Source: CAYYWV01 sp964531525
GTDB taxonomy: Bacteria > Pseudomonadota > Alphaproteobacteria > JAAXGF01
DNA length: 27,357 bases
Direction of reading: 5' to 3'
Assembly: GCA_964531525.1 (NCBI GenBank)
Contig: CAZHDF010000027.1
Coordinates: 1-27,357 of the forward strand
Both the position numbers and the translations under genes were made by a program. The notes beneath the pieces are model-generated. The model had not been told where the DNA came from and ran no database searches. It worked only from the letters and a program-made list of their open reading frames with translations. Positions 14,660 to 22,407 of this stretch are shown piece by piece; the stretch's first letter is position 1, and every line of letters starts with the position of its first letter.

Positions 14660-15424
14660 ATGCGCATCCTGATCAGCAACGACGACGGCATCGCCGCTCC
14701 CGGGCTCAAGCTCCTCGAGCGCATCGCGCGGAGTCTGACGCGCGACGTCTGGGTCGCCGCGCCCGAGACCGAGCAAAGCGGGGCCGGGCATTCGTTGACG
14801 CTGCATCGCCCGCTGCGCGCGCGGCGCATCTCGCGCCGGCGCTTCGCCATCGATGGCACGCCGACCGACAGCGTCATGCTCGCGATCAACAAGCTGATCC
14901 CCGGGCGAAAACCCGATCTTCTGCTTTCGGGCATCAACCGAGGCAGCAATCTCGCCGACGACGTGACCTACTCGGGAACCATCGCCGCGGCCTTCGAGGG
15001 AACGCTCCTCGGCGTGCCCGCGATCGCGTTCAGCCAGCGCTACGCCAACGGGCACCCGGTCAAATGGGCGACCGCCGAGCATCACGCCGCCGGTCTGATC
15101 CGCCGTCTCGTCGAGATCGGCTGGCCGGACGACGTAACCATCAACGTGAACTTCCCCGACGTGGTCGCCGACAGGGTGGCCGGGGTTGTCGTTTGCCACC
15201 AGGGACGGCGCAAATTCGGCGACGTGCTCACCGAACGGATCGACCCGCGCGGGCGGCCCTACTTCTGGATCGGCGCGATGCGCTACGAGCACGAGAACGT
15301 GCCCGGGACCGACGTCGCGGCGGTCGACGCCGGCGCGATCGCGGTGACGCCGCTCCACCTCGACATGACCCACGCGCCGACCGAGGCGCGGTTGCGGGAC
15401 GCCTTCGGCGAGCCCGGCGGGTGA
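14660..15424 (+). CDS. surE: 5'/3'-nucleotidase SurE
   Basis: This metal-dependent nucleoside monophosphate phosphatase (254 aa) releases phosphate from 5'- and 3'-nucleotides and short polyphosphate. The N-terminus MRILISNDDGI carries the metal aspartates D8 and D9. The family motifs PETEQSGAGHS, SGINRGSN and YSGTIAAAFEG all appear in order. It is the second gene of the serS-surE-pcm-nlpD operon, 10 bases after serS and 22 bases before pcm. The surE-pcm-nlpD order is conserved widely in proteobacteria and is linked to stress survival and repair of aged proteins. Confidence 0.97.
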   Translation: MRILISNDDGIAAPGLKLLERIARSLTRDVWVAAPETEQSGAGHSLTLHRPLRARRISRRRFAIDGTPTDSVMLAINKLIPGRKPDLLLSGINRGSNLADDVTYSGTIAAAFEGTLLGVPAIAFSQRYANGHPVKWATAEHHAAGLIRRLVEIGWPDDVTINVNFPDVVADRVAGVVVCHQGRRKFGDVLTERIDPRGRPYFWIGAMRYEHENVPGTDVAAVDAGAIAVTPLHLDMTHAPTEARLRDAFGEPGG

Positions 15425-15446
15425 GACGGGCGGGCGGGTCTGGCCG

Positions 15447-16094
15447 ATGACACTGGAATCGCGCCGAATCCGGCTTATCATGGAGCTGCGACACGAGGGC
15501 ATCAATGATACCCGGGTCCTCTCGGCGATCGAGCGCGTGCCGCGCGAGCGGTTCGTGCCCGAAACCTTCGTCGATCGGGCCTACGACAATATCGCCCTGC
15601 CCATCGGTCACGGGCAGACGATCAGCCAGCCCTTCGTCGTCGCTTATATGACCGAGAAGCTCGACGTGGGCGAACGCATGAAGGTTCTCGAGATCGGCAC
15701 CGGATCGGGCTATCAGGCGGCCGTGCTCGCCAAGCTCTGCCGCCGGCTGTACACGATCGAGCGCCATCGCGAGCTTCTGCGCGAGGCCGAGAAACGGTTT
15801 GCCGCCCTCCGCCTCGACAATATCGTCACCCGCTACGGCGACGGCAGCCGGGGGTGGCCCGAGCAGGCGCCCTTCGACCGCATCATCGTCACCGCCGCCG
15901 CCCCCGAGATGCCCGAGACCTTGATCGAGCAGCTCAAGCCCGGCGGGCGGATGGTGCTGCCGCTCGGCCATGACCTGTTCAACCAGCGTCTCGTCCGCGT
16001 CACGCGCCGCGAGGACGGCCCCGAGATCGAGCCGCTGCTCGACGTTCGCTTCGTGCCCCTGGTGTCCGGCGCGCCGGACAACGACCTGGACTAG
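15447..16094 (+). CDS. pcm: Protein-L-isoaspartate O-methyltransferase
   Basis: This cytosolic repair enzyme methylates L-isoaspartyl residues in aged proteins using S-adenosylmethionine (215 aa, normal length). The SAM-binding motif is VLEIGTGSGYQAAVLA. Upstream come VPRERFVPE and the substrate-loop motif GHGQTISQPFVVA, and downstream DRIIVTAAAPE and LKPGGRMVLPLG, all in the family order. The start is the ATG at 15447 (MTLESRRIRLIMELR). It sits 22 bases after surE and 3 bases before the nlpD-like gene, so all are one transcript. Confidence 0.97.
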   Translation: MTLESRRIRLIMELRHEGINDTRVLSAIERVPRERFVPETFVDRAYDNIALPIGHGQTISQPFVVAYMTEKLDVGERMKVLEIGTGSGYQAAVLAKLCRRLYTIERHRELLREAEKRFAALRLDNIVTRYGDGSRGWPEQAPFDRIIVTAAAPEMPETLIEQLKPGGRMVLPLGHDLFNQRLVRVTRREDGPEIEPLLDVRFVPLVSGAPDNDLD

Positions 16095-16097
16095 CCC

Positions 16098-17168
16098 ATG
16101 CGCGCCCGCGCACCCCTTTTGGTCTTGTTCGCCCTGCTCGCGCTCGGCGCCTGCTCGCAGTACCCGGCGCGGGTGGTTTTTCGCGCGCCCCCGTCGGATG
16201 CGGCGCGCCCGCCCGCGGCCGGCGAGACGAACACGGGGCGCGCCCCCGAGGTGATCTCGCGCTCGCCCGCCGCCGCGGCCCAGGCCGCCCGGGGCGACAA
16301 AACCACCCGGATCGCCGGAATTCCGGCCGCCCCGCCGCCCGCGATCGACGCCGCCAAGCTGCCGGGCGCGACCAGGCCCCGGACGCCGCCGCCGGCGAGC
16401 ATCGTCGTCGGCAAGGGGGACACGGTTTACGGGATCGCGCGGCGCTACGATATCGCGGTCCAGGCGCTGATCGCCCGGAACGGCCTCAAGCCGCCCTACG
16501 CCCTGCGCGTCGGCCAGCGCCTGGCGATCCCGCGCGAGCGAATCCATGTGGTCGAGCGCGGCGAGACCCTTTACGCCATCGCGCGCGCATACCGGGTCGA
16601 TCTCGCGGCGCTCGCGCGCGCCAACCGGCTGACCGCGCCCTACGGCTTACGCGTCGGCCAGCGGTTGCGGGTGCCGGCGACGGCCTCGGGAGAGGCGCGC
16701 GTCGCGAAGGTCGCCCTGGGCTCGGCGTCGACGGCCCCGGTTCCGCCGCCCGCCGCCGGTCCGTTGCCCGACCCGCCGCCCCGGTCGCGCAAGACCTTCC
16801 TGTGGCCGGTGACGGGCAAGCTGGTTTCGCGTTTCGGCCCCAAGGACGGCGGCCGGCGCAACGACGGGATCAACATTCTCGCCCCGCGCGGCGCCGCCGT
16901 GCGCGCGGCCGAGGACGGGATCGTCGTCTATGCCGGCAACGAGCTCGCGGGATACGGCAATCTCCTGCTGATCCGCCACGCCGGCGGCTGGACCACGGCC
17001 TATGCTCATAACGACGCGCTTCTAGTGCGGCGCGGCGATCTGGTGCGGCGCGGCCAGGTGATCGCCCGGGTCGGCTCGACCGGCGGGGTCAGCCGCCCGC
17101 AGGCGCATTTCGAGATCCGCCGAAGCGGCAACGCGATCGACCCGATCAAGCTGCTCGCGCGGAACTGA
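16098..17168 (+). CDS. nlpD: NlpD-like lipoprotein: two LysM domains and a degenerate M23 peptidase domain
   Basis: This outer-membrane or periplasmic lipoprotein (356 aa) probably binds peptidoglycan and activates cell-wall amidases during division. The lipobox LGAC puts the lipidated cysteine at residue 19. A Pro/Ala-rich linker leads to two LysM domains (about 102-146 and 149-193), and the M23/LytM domain follows (about 234-352). Two of three zinc ligands are lost: the HxxxD position reads NDGIN (N255, N259), and the usual HxH reads QAH (Q335, H337). H304 in AYAHND is kept. This pattern matches NlpD/EnvC activators, which lack peptidase activity. It closes the serS-surE-pcm operon, 3 bases after pcm. 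Confidence 0.92.
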   Translation: MRARAPLLVLFALLALGACSQYPARVVFRAPPSDAARPPAAGETNTGRAPEVISRSPAAAAQAARGDKTTRIAGIPAAPPPAIDAAKLPGATRPRTPPPASIVVGKGDTVYGIARRYDIAVQALIARNGLKPPYALRVGQRLAIPRERIHVVERGETLYAIARAYRVDLAALARANRLTAPYGLRVGQRLRVPATASGEARVAKVALGSASTAPVPPPAAGPLPDPPPRSRKTFLWPVTGKLVSRFGPKDGGRRNDGINILAPRGAAVRAAEDGIVVYAGNELAGYGNLLLIRHAGGWTTAYAHNDALLVRRGDLVRRGQVIARVGSTGGVSRPQAHFEIRRSGNAIDPIKLLARN

Positions 17169-17228
17169 TACCGCCGGGCCTCCTGCCCGCCGGGCGTTCA
17201 GACGCCACGCGGGCTTCCTCGCATAAGC

Positions 17229-17267
17229 TCGGGCGCGCGGTCGATCGCGCTTGCCGGCGCGCCCCGA
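17229..17267. terminator. Inverted repeat between the convergent nlpD-like and DUF815 genes
   Basis: TCGGGCGCGC (17229-17238) can pair with GCGCGCCCCGA (17257-17267) with one bulged base. It sits just beyond the stop of the minus-strand ATPase gene and within the 103-base space where two transcripts converge. No clear T-run follows on either strand, so this is a possible terminator only. Confidence 0.35.
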
Positions 17268-17271
17268 CCTG

Positions 17272-18135
17272 TCAGTCGGGAAGGGGGCGCGCGCCCAGGC
17301 GGCCCGCGAGGTCCTGGATGAACTGCCAGGCGACCCGGCCCGAGCGCGCCCCCCGGGTCATCGCCCATTCGCGCGCCTCGGCGCGCAGCGCCTCGGGCGC
17401 GATGTCGAGCCCCAGGGCCTCGGCGTAGCCCGCGACCATCTCGTCGTACAGTTCCTGGGTACAGGCGTGGAAGCCCAGCCAGAGCCCGAAGCGGTCCGAG
17501 AGCGAGACCTTCTCCTCGACCGATTCGGCGGGGTTGATGGCGGTCGAGCGCTCGTTCTCGATCATCTGGCGTGGCATCAGGTGGCGCCGGTTCGAGGTGG
17601 CGTAGAAGATCACGTTGCCCGGCCGGCCCTCGATTCCCCCTTCGAGCACCGCCTTGAGCGACTTGTAGCTGGTATCCTCGGCGTCGAACGAGAGGTCGTC
17701 GCAGAAGATGATGAAGCGACGCGGGCTTTCGCGAAGCAGGGCGAGGAGCCGGGGCAGGGTGGGAATGTCCTCGCGGTGGATCTCGACCAGCACCAGCGCA
17801 TGCCCGTCCTCGGCGTTGATCGCCGCGTGCACGGCCTTGACCAGCGAGCTCTTGCCCATGCCGCGCGCGCCCCACAGAAGTGCGTTGTTGGCGGGGAGCC
17901 CCTCGGCGAAGCGGCGGGTGTTGTCGGCCAGAGTGTCGCGCTGGCGCTCGATTCCCTTCAAAAGTCCGAGATCGAGGCGATTAACCCGCTGAACCGCATC
18001 GAGAATTCCCGCGTCCGCGCGCCAGACGAAGGCGTCGGCGGCCGCGAGATCGGCGCCCGCGGGCGGCGGCGGCGCGAGGCGCTCGAGGGCCTCGGCGATG
18101 CGGCTGAGCAGGGGTGCGAGGCTTTTTTCCGGCAT
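17272..18135 (-). CDS. DUF815-family AAA+ ATPase
   Basis: This is a P-loop ATPase of the DUF815 family (287 aa), conserved in proteobacteria but without a settled function. It shows Walker A GARGMGKSS (89-97), Walker B FIIFCDDLSF (141-150), a sensor-like ATSNRRH (179-185) and an SDRFG segment (213-217) that may hold the arginine finger. The start is the ATG at 18135 (MPEKSLAPLL), preceded by GAGGTGA five bases away; the frame extends upstream to 18294 through non-coding sequence. It is a single gene converging on the nlpD-like gene. Its promoter and first codons recur at 19181-19267. An inverted repeat CGATA/TATCG (18146-18158) lies just upstream of its ribosome site. Confidence 0.92.
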   Translation of the reverse strand: MPEKSLAPLLSRIAEALERLAPPPPAGADLAAADAFVWRADAGILDAVQRVNRLDLGLLKGIERQRDTLADNTRRFAEGLPANNALLWGARGMGKSSLVKAVHAAINAEDGHALVLVEIHREDIPTLPRLLALLRESPRRFIIFCDDLSFDAEDTSYKSLKAVLEGGIEGRPGNVIFYATSNRRHLMPRQMIENERSTAINPAESVEEKVSLSDRFGLWLGFHACTQELYDEMVAGYAEALGLDIAPEALRAEAREWAMTRGARSGRVAWQFIQDLAGRLGARPLPD

Positions 18136-18206
18136 CCAATCACCTCGATACCATATCGACCGGGAAAGGCGGCGCGGCACGGTAGCACAGGGGGCGCGCG
18201 CGGCGG
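18120..18206. repeat. Direct repeat, copy A: 5' end and promoter of the DUF815 gene
   Basis: This segment spans the first five codons, ribosome site and upstream region of the DUF815 ATPase. It is repeated in the same orientation at 19181-19267, offset by 1061 bases, at roughly 80% identity by eye with a few single-base gaps. Shared blocks include GGCTTTTTTC, ATATCGACCGG and GGGGGCGCGCGCGG. Confidence 0.8.
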
Positions 18207-18289
18207 AAGTCGCTCCCAAGCGTGGTTGAGCTTCCGGCCTCCTCCTTTGCGGAAGCGCAGTCGCGTACAACAAAAAACCTGTCGTATTT

Positions 18290-18350
18290 GGCAAATTGCC
18301 GCCGTATTTCGTGCAGTAGATTTTCCACCATAACGGAAAAACTTTGGTGG
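18290..18350 (+). promoter_or_regulatory. AT-rich upstream region of the PEP-CTERM gene with two inverted repeats
   Basis: Within the AT-rich stretch 18260-18372, GGCAA and TTGCC form a tight inverted repeat about one central A (18290-18300). CCACCA (18325-18330) pairs with TGGTGG (18345-18350) around a 14-base loop. The short motif CATAACGG occurs twice (from about 18329 and 18354). These could be operator sites or an untranslated-leader hairpin. No convincing sigma-70 or sigma-54 pair was found. Confidence 0.4.
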
Positions 18351-18372
18351 TAACATAACGGGAGGCGATAAG

Positions 18373-19023
18373 ATGCGCTCGTCTTGTGTTGTTGTTTCAC
18401 TTGTTCTTGGAGCGATGGCCGCGTTGAGCATGGTTGCTACGGCGCGCGCCAATCCCATTGTCTACAGCTTCGCGTTTTTCGACTCTGGCGGTGCGCAGGT
18501 CGGTTCGGGCCAGCTTTCCGTCGAGCAGGCGGTGCTCGACGCCGCGCAGGACGTCAGCAGCGTCAATCCGCTCGGCCAGGTTCCCCCCGGGTCGAAGTTC
18601 GTGGAGATCGGGAATCTCGCGGATCTCTCGTTCACCGTCTTCGGCATGACCTATCTGCTCGCCGACTTCCGTCCCCACTCGCCGCTCTTCCCCACGAGGG
18701 ACGGCGTCATCTTCAACGCCGACGAGACCTTTCGCCAGTTCATCGACGCCAACATTCCGGGAAATTTCCCCGACAGCAGTGCGGCGGACGTCGTGTTCGG
18801 ACCACTCGGCGGGCGGCTTCTGTTCAATGAAAGTCTCGCCGACGGCTTTGCGATCGAGGGGACGAATGCCTGCCCCTTCACGTTCCCGTTCAGCAAGACT
18901 CGATGCAGCTTTTCGGTCGCGCGGGTCGCGGTGCCGGAACCGGCGACGCTGGCCCTGCTCCTGACCGGAGCGCTGGGGCTGCCGCTCCTGCGTCGGCGGC
19001 AAAGGCGCCAGGCCACCGCCTGA
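18373..19023 (+). CDS. PEP-CTERM sorting-domain secreted protein
   Basis: This is an exported protein of 216 aa with the hallmarks of an exosortase substrate. A signal peptide ends near residue 27 (ATARA before NPIVY). The C-terminus has the tripartite signal: VPEP, a hydrophobic helix, and a basic end LLRRRQRR. The central region (28-185) is not recognised; it is Phe/Asp/Gly-rich with two late cysteines. The ribosome site GGGAGG stands about 8 bases before the ATG. The matching exosortase (XrtA/EpsH type) and exopolysaccharide genes are not in the window. It interrupts the interval between the DUF815 gene and yajC, flanked by duplicated sequence, which suggests later insertion. Confidence 0.9.
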   Translation: MRSSCVVVSLVLGAMAALSMVATARANPIVYSFAFFDSGGAQVGSGQLSVEQAVLDAAQDVSSVNPLGQVPPGSKFVEIGNLADLSFTVFGMTYLLADFRPHSPLFPTRDGVIFNADETFRQFIDANIPGNFPDSSAADVVFGPLGGRLLFNESLADGFAIEGTNACPFTFPFSKTRCSFSVARVAVPEPATLALLLTGALGLPLLRRRQRRQATA

Positions 19024-19180
19024 GCCGCCGCGTCGAGCGGGGCGGGGAGATCCCCGGGTTCCCCTTCGGACCCGGACTGGGACTCGTTCGCGCAACCCGG
19101 CGCCACCGACGGCGGCGCCGGGCCGCTCCGCCTGCGCCCGCGTCGGCTTGACCGCGGGCCAAGCGGCGAAGCCGGGGCGC

Positions 19181-19267
19181 GGCTTTTTTCTGGCATCCAT
19201 TCACCGCGATCACCATATCGACCGGAAAGGTTGGCCCGGCCGGGTTGCATGGGGGCGCGCGCGGTGG
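19181..19267. repeat. Direct repeat, copy B: decayed duplicate of the DUF815 5' region
   Basis: This is the second copy of 18120-18206. On the minus strand it still reads ATG then PEKSRAP (start at 19196), matching MPEKSLAP of the intact gene. The ribosome site has changed from GAGGTGA to GCGGTGA, and the sequence left of about 19181 no longer matches the ATPase. It is a gene-start remnant, not a working gene. The stretch 19024-19180 between it and the PEP-CTERM stop is GC-rich, and I see nothing else in it. Confidence 0.78.
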
Positions 19268-19323
19268 CCGCCGGCCTCTCCGGCCCCCCCCGGAAGCCCG
19301 CGTCACAAGGCTCGCGGCTCGGC

Positions 19324-19351
19324 TTGCAAATCGGATCGCCGGCGGTATAGT
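19324..19351 (+). promoter_or_regulatory. Candidate sigma-70 promoter of the yajC-secD-secF operon
   Basis: TTGCAA (19324-19329) and TATAGT (19346-19351) are separated by 16 bases and lie about 30 bases before the yajC start. Both hexamers are close to consensus, and they stand out from the GC-rich background. Confidence 0.55.
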
Positions 19352-19383
19352 CCGGCGAGCCTTACGCAGGGAAGGATATGGAT

Positions 19384-19833
19384 ATGCTCATTTCACCGGC
19401 TTACGCCCAAGCCGCGGCGGGGCCAGGGGGCGGCGCCTTGTTCGCCCAGTTGTTGCCGTTTCTGCTGATTTTCGCGGTTCTTTACTTCTTCATGATCCGC
19501 CCGCAGCAGAAAAAGATGAAGCAGCATCGCGAAATGCTGGCGAATTTGCGTCGTGGCGATCGGATCGTGACGGGCGGCGGGATCATCGGCCGGGTCGTCC
19601 GGGTCGAGGAGGGCGACGAAATGGTCGTCGAGATCGCGCCCGACGTGAAGGTGCGCGTCAAGCGCTCGACGGTCTCGGACATGATCGCGAAGGGCGAGCC
19701 GACCTCGGGCGGCGGCGAGAAGAAGAGCGGGTCGGGCAAGAAGAAGAGTGTGCGCAAGCGGTCGGACGATTCCGCGTCCCGGGACAAGGCATCCGAGGAT
19801 AAGGCGGTGTCCGAAGACAAGACCGACGGCTGA
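19384..19833 (+). CDS. yajC: Preprotein translocase accessory subunit YajC
   Basis: This small inner-membrane protein associates with the SecDF complex that aids Sec export. The start is chosen at the ATG at 19384 (MLISPAYAQ), the usual alphaproteobacterial YajC N-terminus, 8 bases after GGGAAGG; an in-frame ATG at 19378 is only 2 bases from that site. One membrane helix follows (LLPFLLIFAVLYFFMIRP), then the conserved QQKKMKQHREML and GDRIVTGGGIIG motifs. The last 45 or so residues form a Lys/Ser/Asp-rich charged tail beyond the normal domain, giving 149 aa where about 110 is usual. It leads the yajC-secD-secF operon. Confidence 0.95.
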   Translation: MLISPAYAQAAAGPGGGALFAQLLPFLLIFAVLYFFMIRPQQKKMKQHREMLANLRRGDRIVTGGGIIGRVVRVEEGDEMVVEIAPDVKVRVKRSTVSDMIAKGEPTSGGGEKKSGSGKKKSVRKRSDDSASRDKASEDKAVSEDKTDG

Positions 19834-19845
19834 TCGCGCCGTTCG

Positions 19846-21423
19846 ATGCTTCATTTTTCGTCCTGGAAAACCTATTTCATCCTCGGCATCTGCCTGCTCG
19901 GGGTGGTCTTCGCCGTGCCCAACCTGTTGCCACGCGAGACCGCCGACGCGCTTCCCGACTGGTTGCCTCATAAGCAGATCAACCTGGGTCTCGACCTTCA
20001 GGGCGGTTCTCACCTGCTTCTCGAGGTCGAGGTCGGCGCGGTGGTGCGCGAGCGCCTCACGGCGCTGATCGACGAGGCGCGGCTCAAGCTTCGCGGCGCG
20101 CGGATCGGCTATAAGGGGCTTGGCATTTCCGGTGACGGGATCGTCGTGACGATCCCCAAGGCCGACGAGCGCGCCGAGGCGCGCCGCCTTCTCGCCACCA
20201 TCGACAACGACGTAACCGTGACCGTCGCCGAGGATGGGCGGCTGGTGATCAAGCTCAGCGAGGCCGCGATCAAGGCGATGCGCGATTCGGCGGTAACCCA
20301 GTCGCTTGAAATCGTGCGCCGGCGGATCGACGAGACCGGAACCCGAGAGCCGACCATCCAACGCCAGGGCGAGGATCGGATCCTGGTGCAGCTTCCGGGC
20401 GTCGACGATCCCGACCGCATCAAGCAGCTTCTCGGCAAGACGGCGAAGCTCGCCTTTCGCCTGGTCGATCCGAACACCTCGGTCGCCGATGCGCTCGCCG
20501 GACGCATGCCGGCGGGTTCCGAGCTGCTCGAGGCCGACGACGAATTCGACGCCAACGGCCGGCCGATCCAGTATGTGGTGCGCAAGCGGGTGATGGTCAG
20601 CGGCGACAACCTGGTCGACGCCCAGCCCTCGTTCCAGAACGGCGAGCCGGTGGTCTCGTTCCGCTTCGACCCCGTGGGCGCGCGCAAGTTCGGCGATGTG
20701 ACCACCAAGAACGTGGGCCGCCCCTTCGCCATCGTCCTCGACAACAAGGTCATCAGCGCGCCGGTCATTCGCGAGCCGATCACCGGCGGGCGGGGAATCA
20801 TTTCGGGACGATTCACGGTGCAGGAGGCGACCGATCTCGCGCTTCTGCTACGCGCGGGCGCCTTGCCCGCGCCCTTGACGATCCTGGAGGAGCGGTCGGT
20901 CGGTCCCGACCTCGGCGCCGATTCGATCCGCGCGGGCGAGATCGCCGCCGTGCTCGGCATCGTCTTCGTCGTCGCCTTCATGGCGATCTGCTACGGGTTG
21001 TTCGGGCTTGCGGCCAATCTCGCGCTGTTCATCAATCTTATCCTGATCGTGGCCGCGCTGTCGGTGCTCCAGGCGACGCTCACCTTGCCCGGCATCGCCG
21101 GCATCGTGTTGACCATCGGCATGGCGGTCGACGCCAACGTGCTGGTGTTCGAGCGAATACGCGAGGAAATCGCCAACGGACGAACGCCGTTCTCGGCGGT
21201 CGACGCGGGCTATAAGCGCGCGCTGACGACGATCATCGATTCGAACGTCACCACCTTCATCGCGGCGATCCTGTTGTTCGGGCTCGGCTCGGGCCCGGTC
21301 AAGGGCTTCGGCGTGACGCTCGCGATCGGCATCGTGACCTCGATGTTCACCGCGGTCATGGTGACGCGGCTGATGGTGGTGTCCTGGCTTCGCCGGCGCC
21401 GCCCCAAGGCGCTGCCGATCTGA
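19846..21423 (+). CDS. secD: Protein translocase subunit SecD
   Basis: This is the inner-membrane RND-type subunit (525 aa) that, with SecF, uses the proton motive force to help pull secreted proteins into the periplasm. After the first membrane helix comes the D1 motif INLGLDLQGGSHLLLEV. The large periplasmic P1 region follows, with IVRRRIDETGTREP and QLPGVDDPDR. Five more membrane helices complete the C-terminal half, with the D5-type motif GMAVDANVLVFERIREE and the following NVTTFIAAILLFGLGSG. It starts 12 bases after yajC and ends 17 bases before secF, with the standard gene order. Confidence 0.98.
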   Translation: MLHFSSWKTYFILGICLLGVVFAVPNLLPRETADALPDWLPHKQINLGLDLQGGSHLLLEVEVGAVVRERLTALIDEARLKLRGARIGYKGLGISGDGIVVTIPKADERAEARRLLATIDNDVTVTVAEDGRLVIKLSEAAIKAMRDSAVTQSLEIVRRRIDETGTREPTIQRQGEDRILVQLPGVDDPDRIKQLLGKTAKLAFRLVDPNTSVADALAGRMPAGSELLEADDEFDANGRPIQYVVRKRVMVSGDNLVDAQPSFQNGEPVVSFRFDPVGARKFGDVTTKNVGRPFAIVLDNKVISAPVIREPITGGRGIISGRFTVQEATDLALLLRAGALPAPLTILEERSVGPDLGADSIRAGEIAAVLGIVFVVAFMAICYGLFGLAANLALFINLILIVAALSVLQATLTLPGIAGIVLTIGMAVDANVLVFERIREEIANGRTPFSAVDAGYKRALTTIIDSNVTTFIAAILLFGLGSGPVKGFGVTLAIGIVTSMFTAVMVTRLMVVSWLRRRRPKALPI

Positions 21424-21440
21424 CGGTTGGAGGAGACGGC

Positions 21441-22388
21441 ATGCGCCCGGTACGACTGATTCCCAGCAAGACGAGCATTCGTTTCGTTCGCCTGTTCCGC
21501 GTTTGCGTGATCATCTCGGCGGCGGCGATCATCGGTTCGATAGCGTTGTTCTTCGGCCGCGGCCTCAATTTCGGCATCGATTTCCTGGGTGGGACCATGA
21601 TGGAGGTGCAGACCCCGGGCGCGGCCGACCTCGGCACCTTGCGGCGGGTGCTGGGCGACCTCGGCCTCGGCGAGATCGCGCTTCAGGAGTTCGGTGCCGC
21701 CAACGACGTCCTGATCCGCATTCCCCGCCAGCCGGGAGACGCCAAGGCGCAGCTCGTCGCGGTCGAAAAGGTGAAAAAGGCGCTCTCCGGGCTGGGCCAG
21801 GGCGAGATGGACTATCGCCGGGTCGAGTTCGTCGGCCCCAAGGTGAGCGGGGAGTTGGTCGAGGCCGGCACCATCGCCGTGGTCAGCGCCGTGTTCGCGA
21901 TGTTGATCTATATCTGGTTCCGCTTCGAATGGCAGTTCTCGATCGGCGCGGTGATCGCCTTGATCCACGACGTCATGCTGACCATCGGCATGTTCTCGCT
22001 GATCCAGATCGAGTTTAATCTCGCGAGCATCGCGGCGATCCTCACCATCGTCGGTTATTCGATCAACGACACGGTGGTGGTCTATGACCGGATGCGCGAG
22101 AACCTGCGAAAGTATAAATCGAAAAGCGTCGGCGAGGTGATCGACCGCTCGATCAACGAGACGTTGTCGCGTACCACCATGACCGCCTTGACCACGCTTC
22201 TGGCCCTGTTCGCGCTTTACTTCTTCGGCGGCGCGGTGATTGCCGGTTTCACCTTGGCGATGATCTGGGGCATATTCGTCGGAACCTATTCGTCGATCTT
22301 CATCGCCGCTCCGCTTCTCCTGTGGCTCAACCCGAGACGGTCGGGCGAGGGAGACAAGGAGGAGGTTGAGGAGGGCGCCACGCCCTGA
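21441..22388 (+). CDS. secF: Protein translocase subunit SecF
   Basis: This is the partner of SecD in the SecDF complex (315 aa). The first membrane helix is followed by the family motif LNFGIDFLGGTMMEV. Further membrane helices contain GYSINDTVVVYDRMREN and TLSRTTMTALTTLLALFAL, typical of SecF. The start ATG at 21441 has a strong GGAGGAG site upstream. The short acidic C-terminus (GEGDKEEVEEG) is cytoplasmic. The Mth938-domain gene follows 19 bases later. Confidence 0.98.
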   Translation: MRPVRLIPSKTSIRFVRLFRVCVIISAAAIIGSIALFFGRGLNFGIDFLGGTMMEVQTPGAADLGTLRRVLGDLGLGEIALQEFGAANDVLIRIPRQPGDAKAQLVAVEKVKKALSGLGQGEMDYRRVEFVGPKVSGELVEAGTIAVVSAVFAMLIYIWFRFEWQFSIGAVIALIHDVMLTIGMFSLIQIEFNLASIAAILTIVGYSINDTVVVYDRMRENLRKYKSKSVGEVIDRSINETLSRTTMTALTTLLALFALYFFGGAVIAGFTLAMIWGIFVGTYSSIFIAAPLLLWLNPRRSGEGDKEEVEEGATP

Positions 22389-22407
22389 CGGCGGGGCGCG
22401 CCGGACA

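Noticed and set aside
18285..18305. A sigma-54 promoter upstream of the PEP-CTERM gene (GGCAAATTGCC)
   Set aside because: The GG and GC elements are 8 bases apart, not the 12 needed for a -24/-12 promoter.
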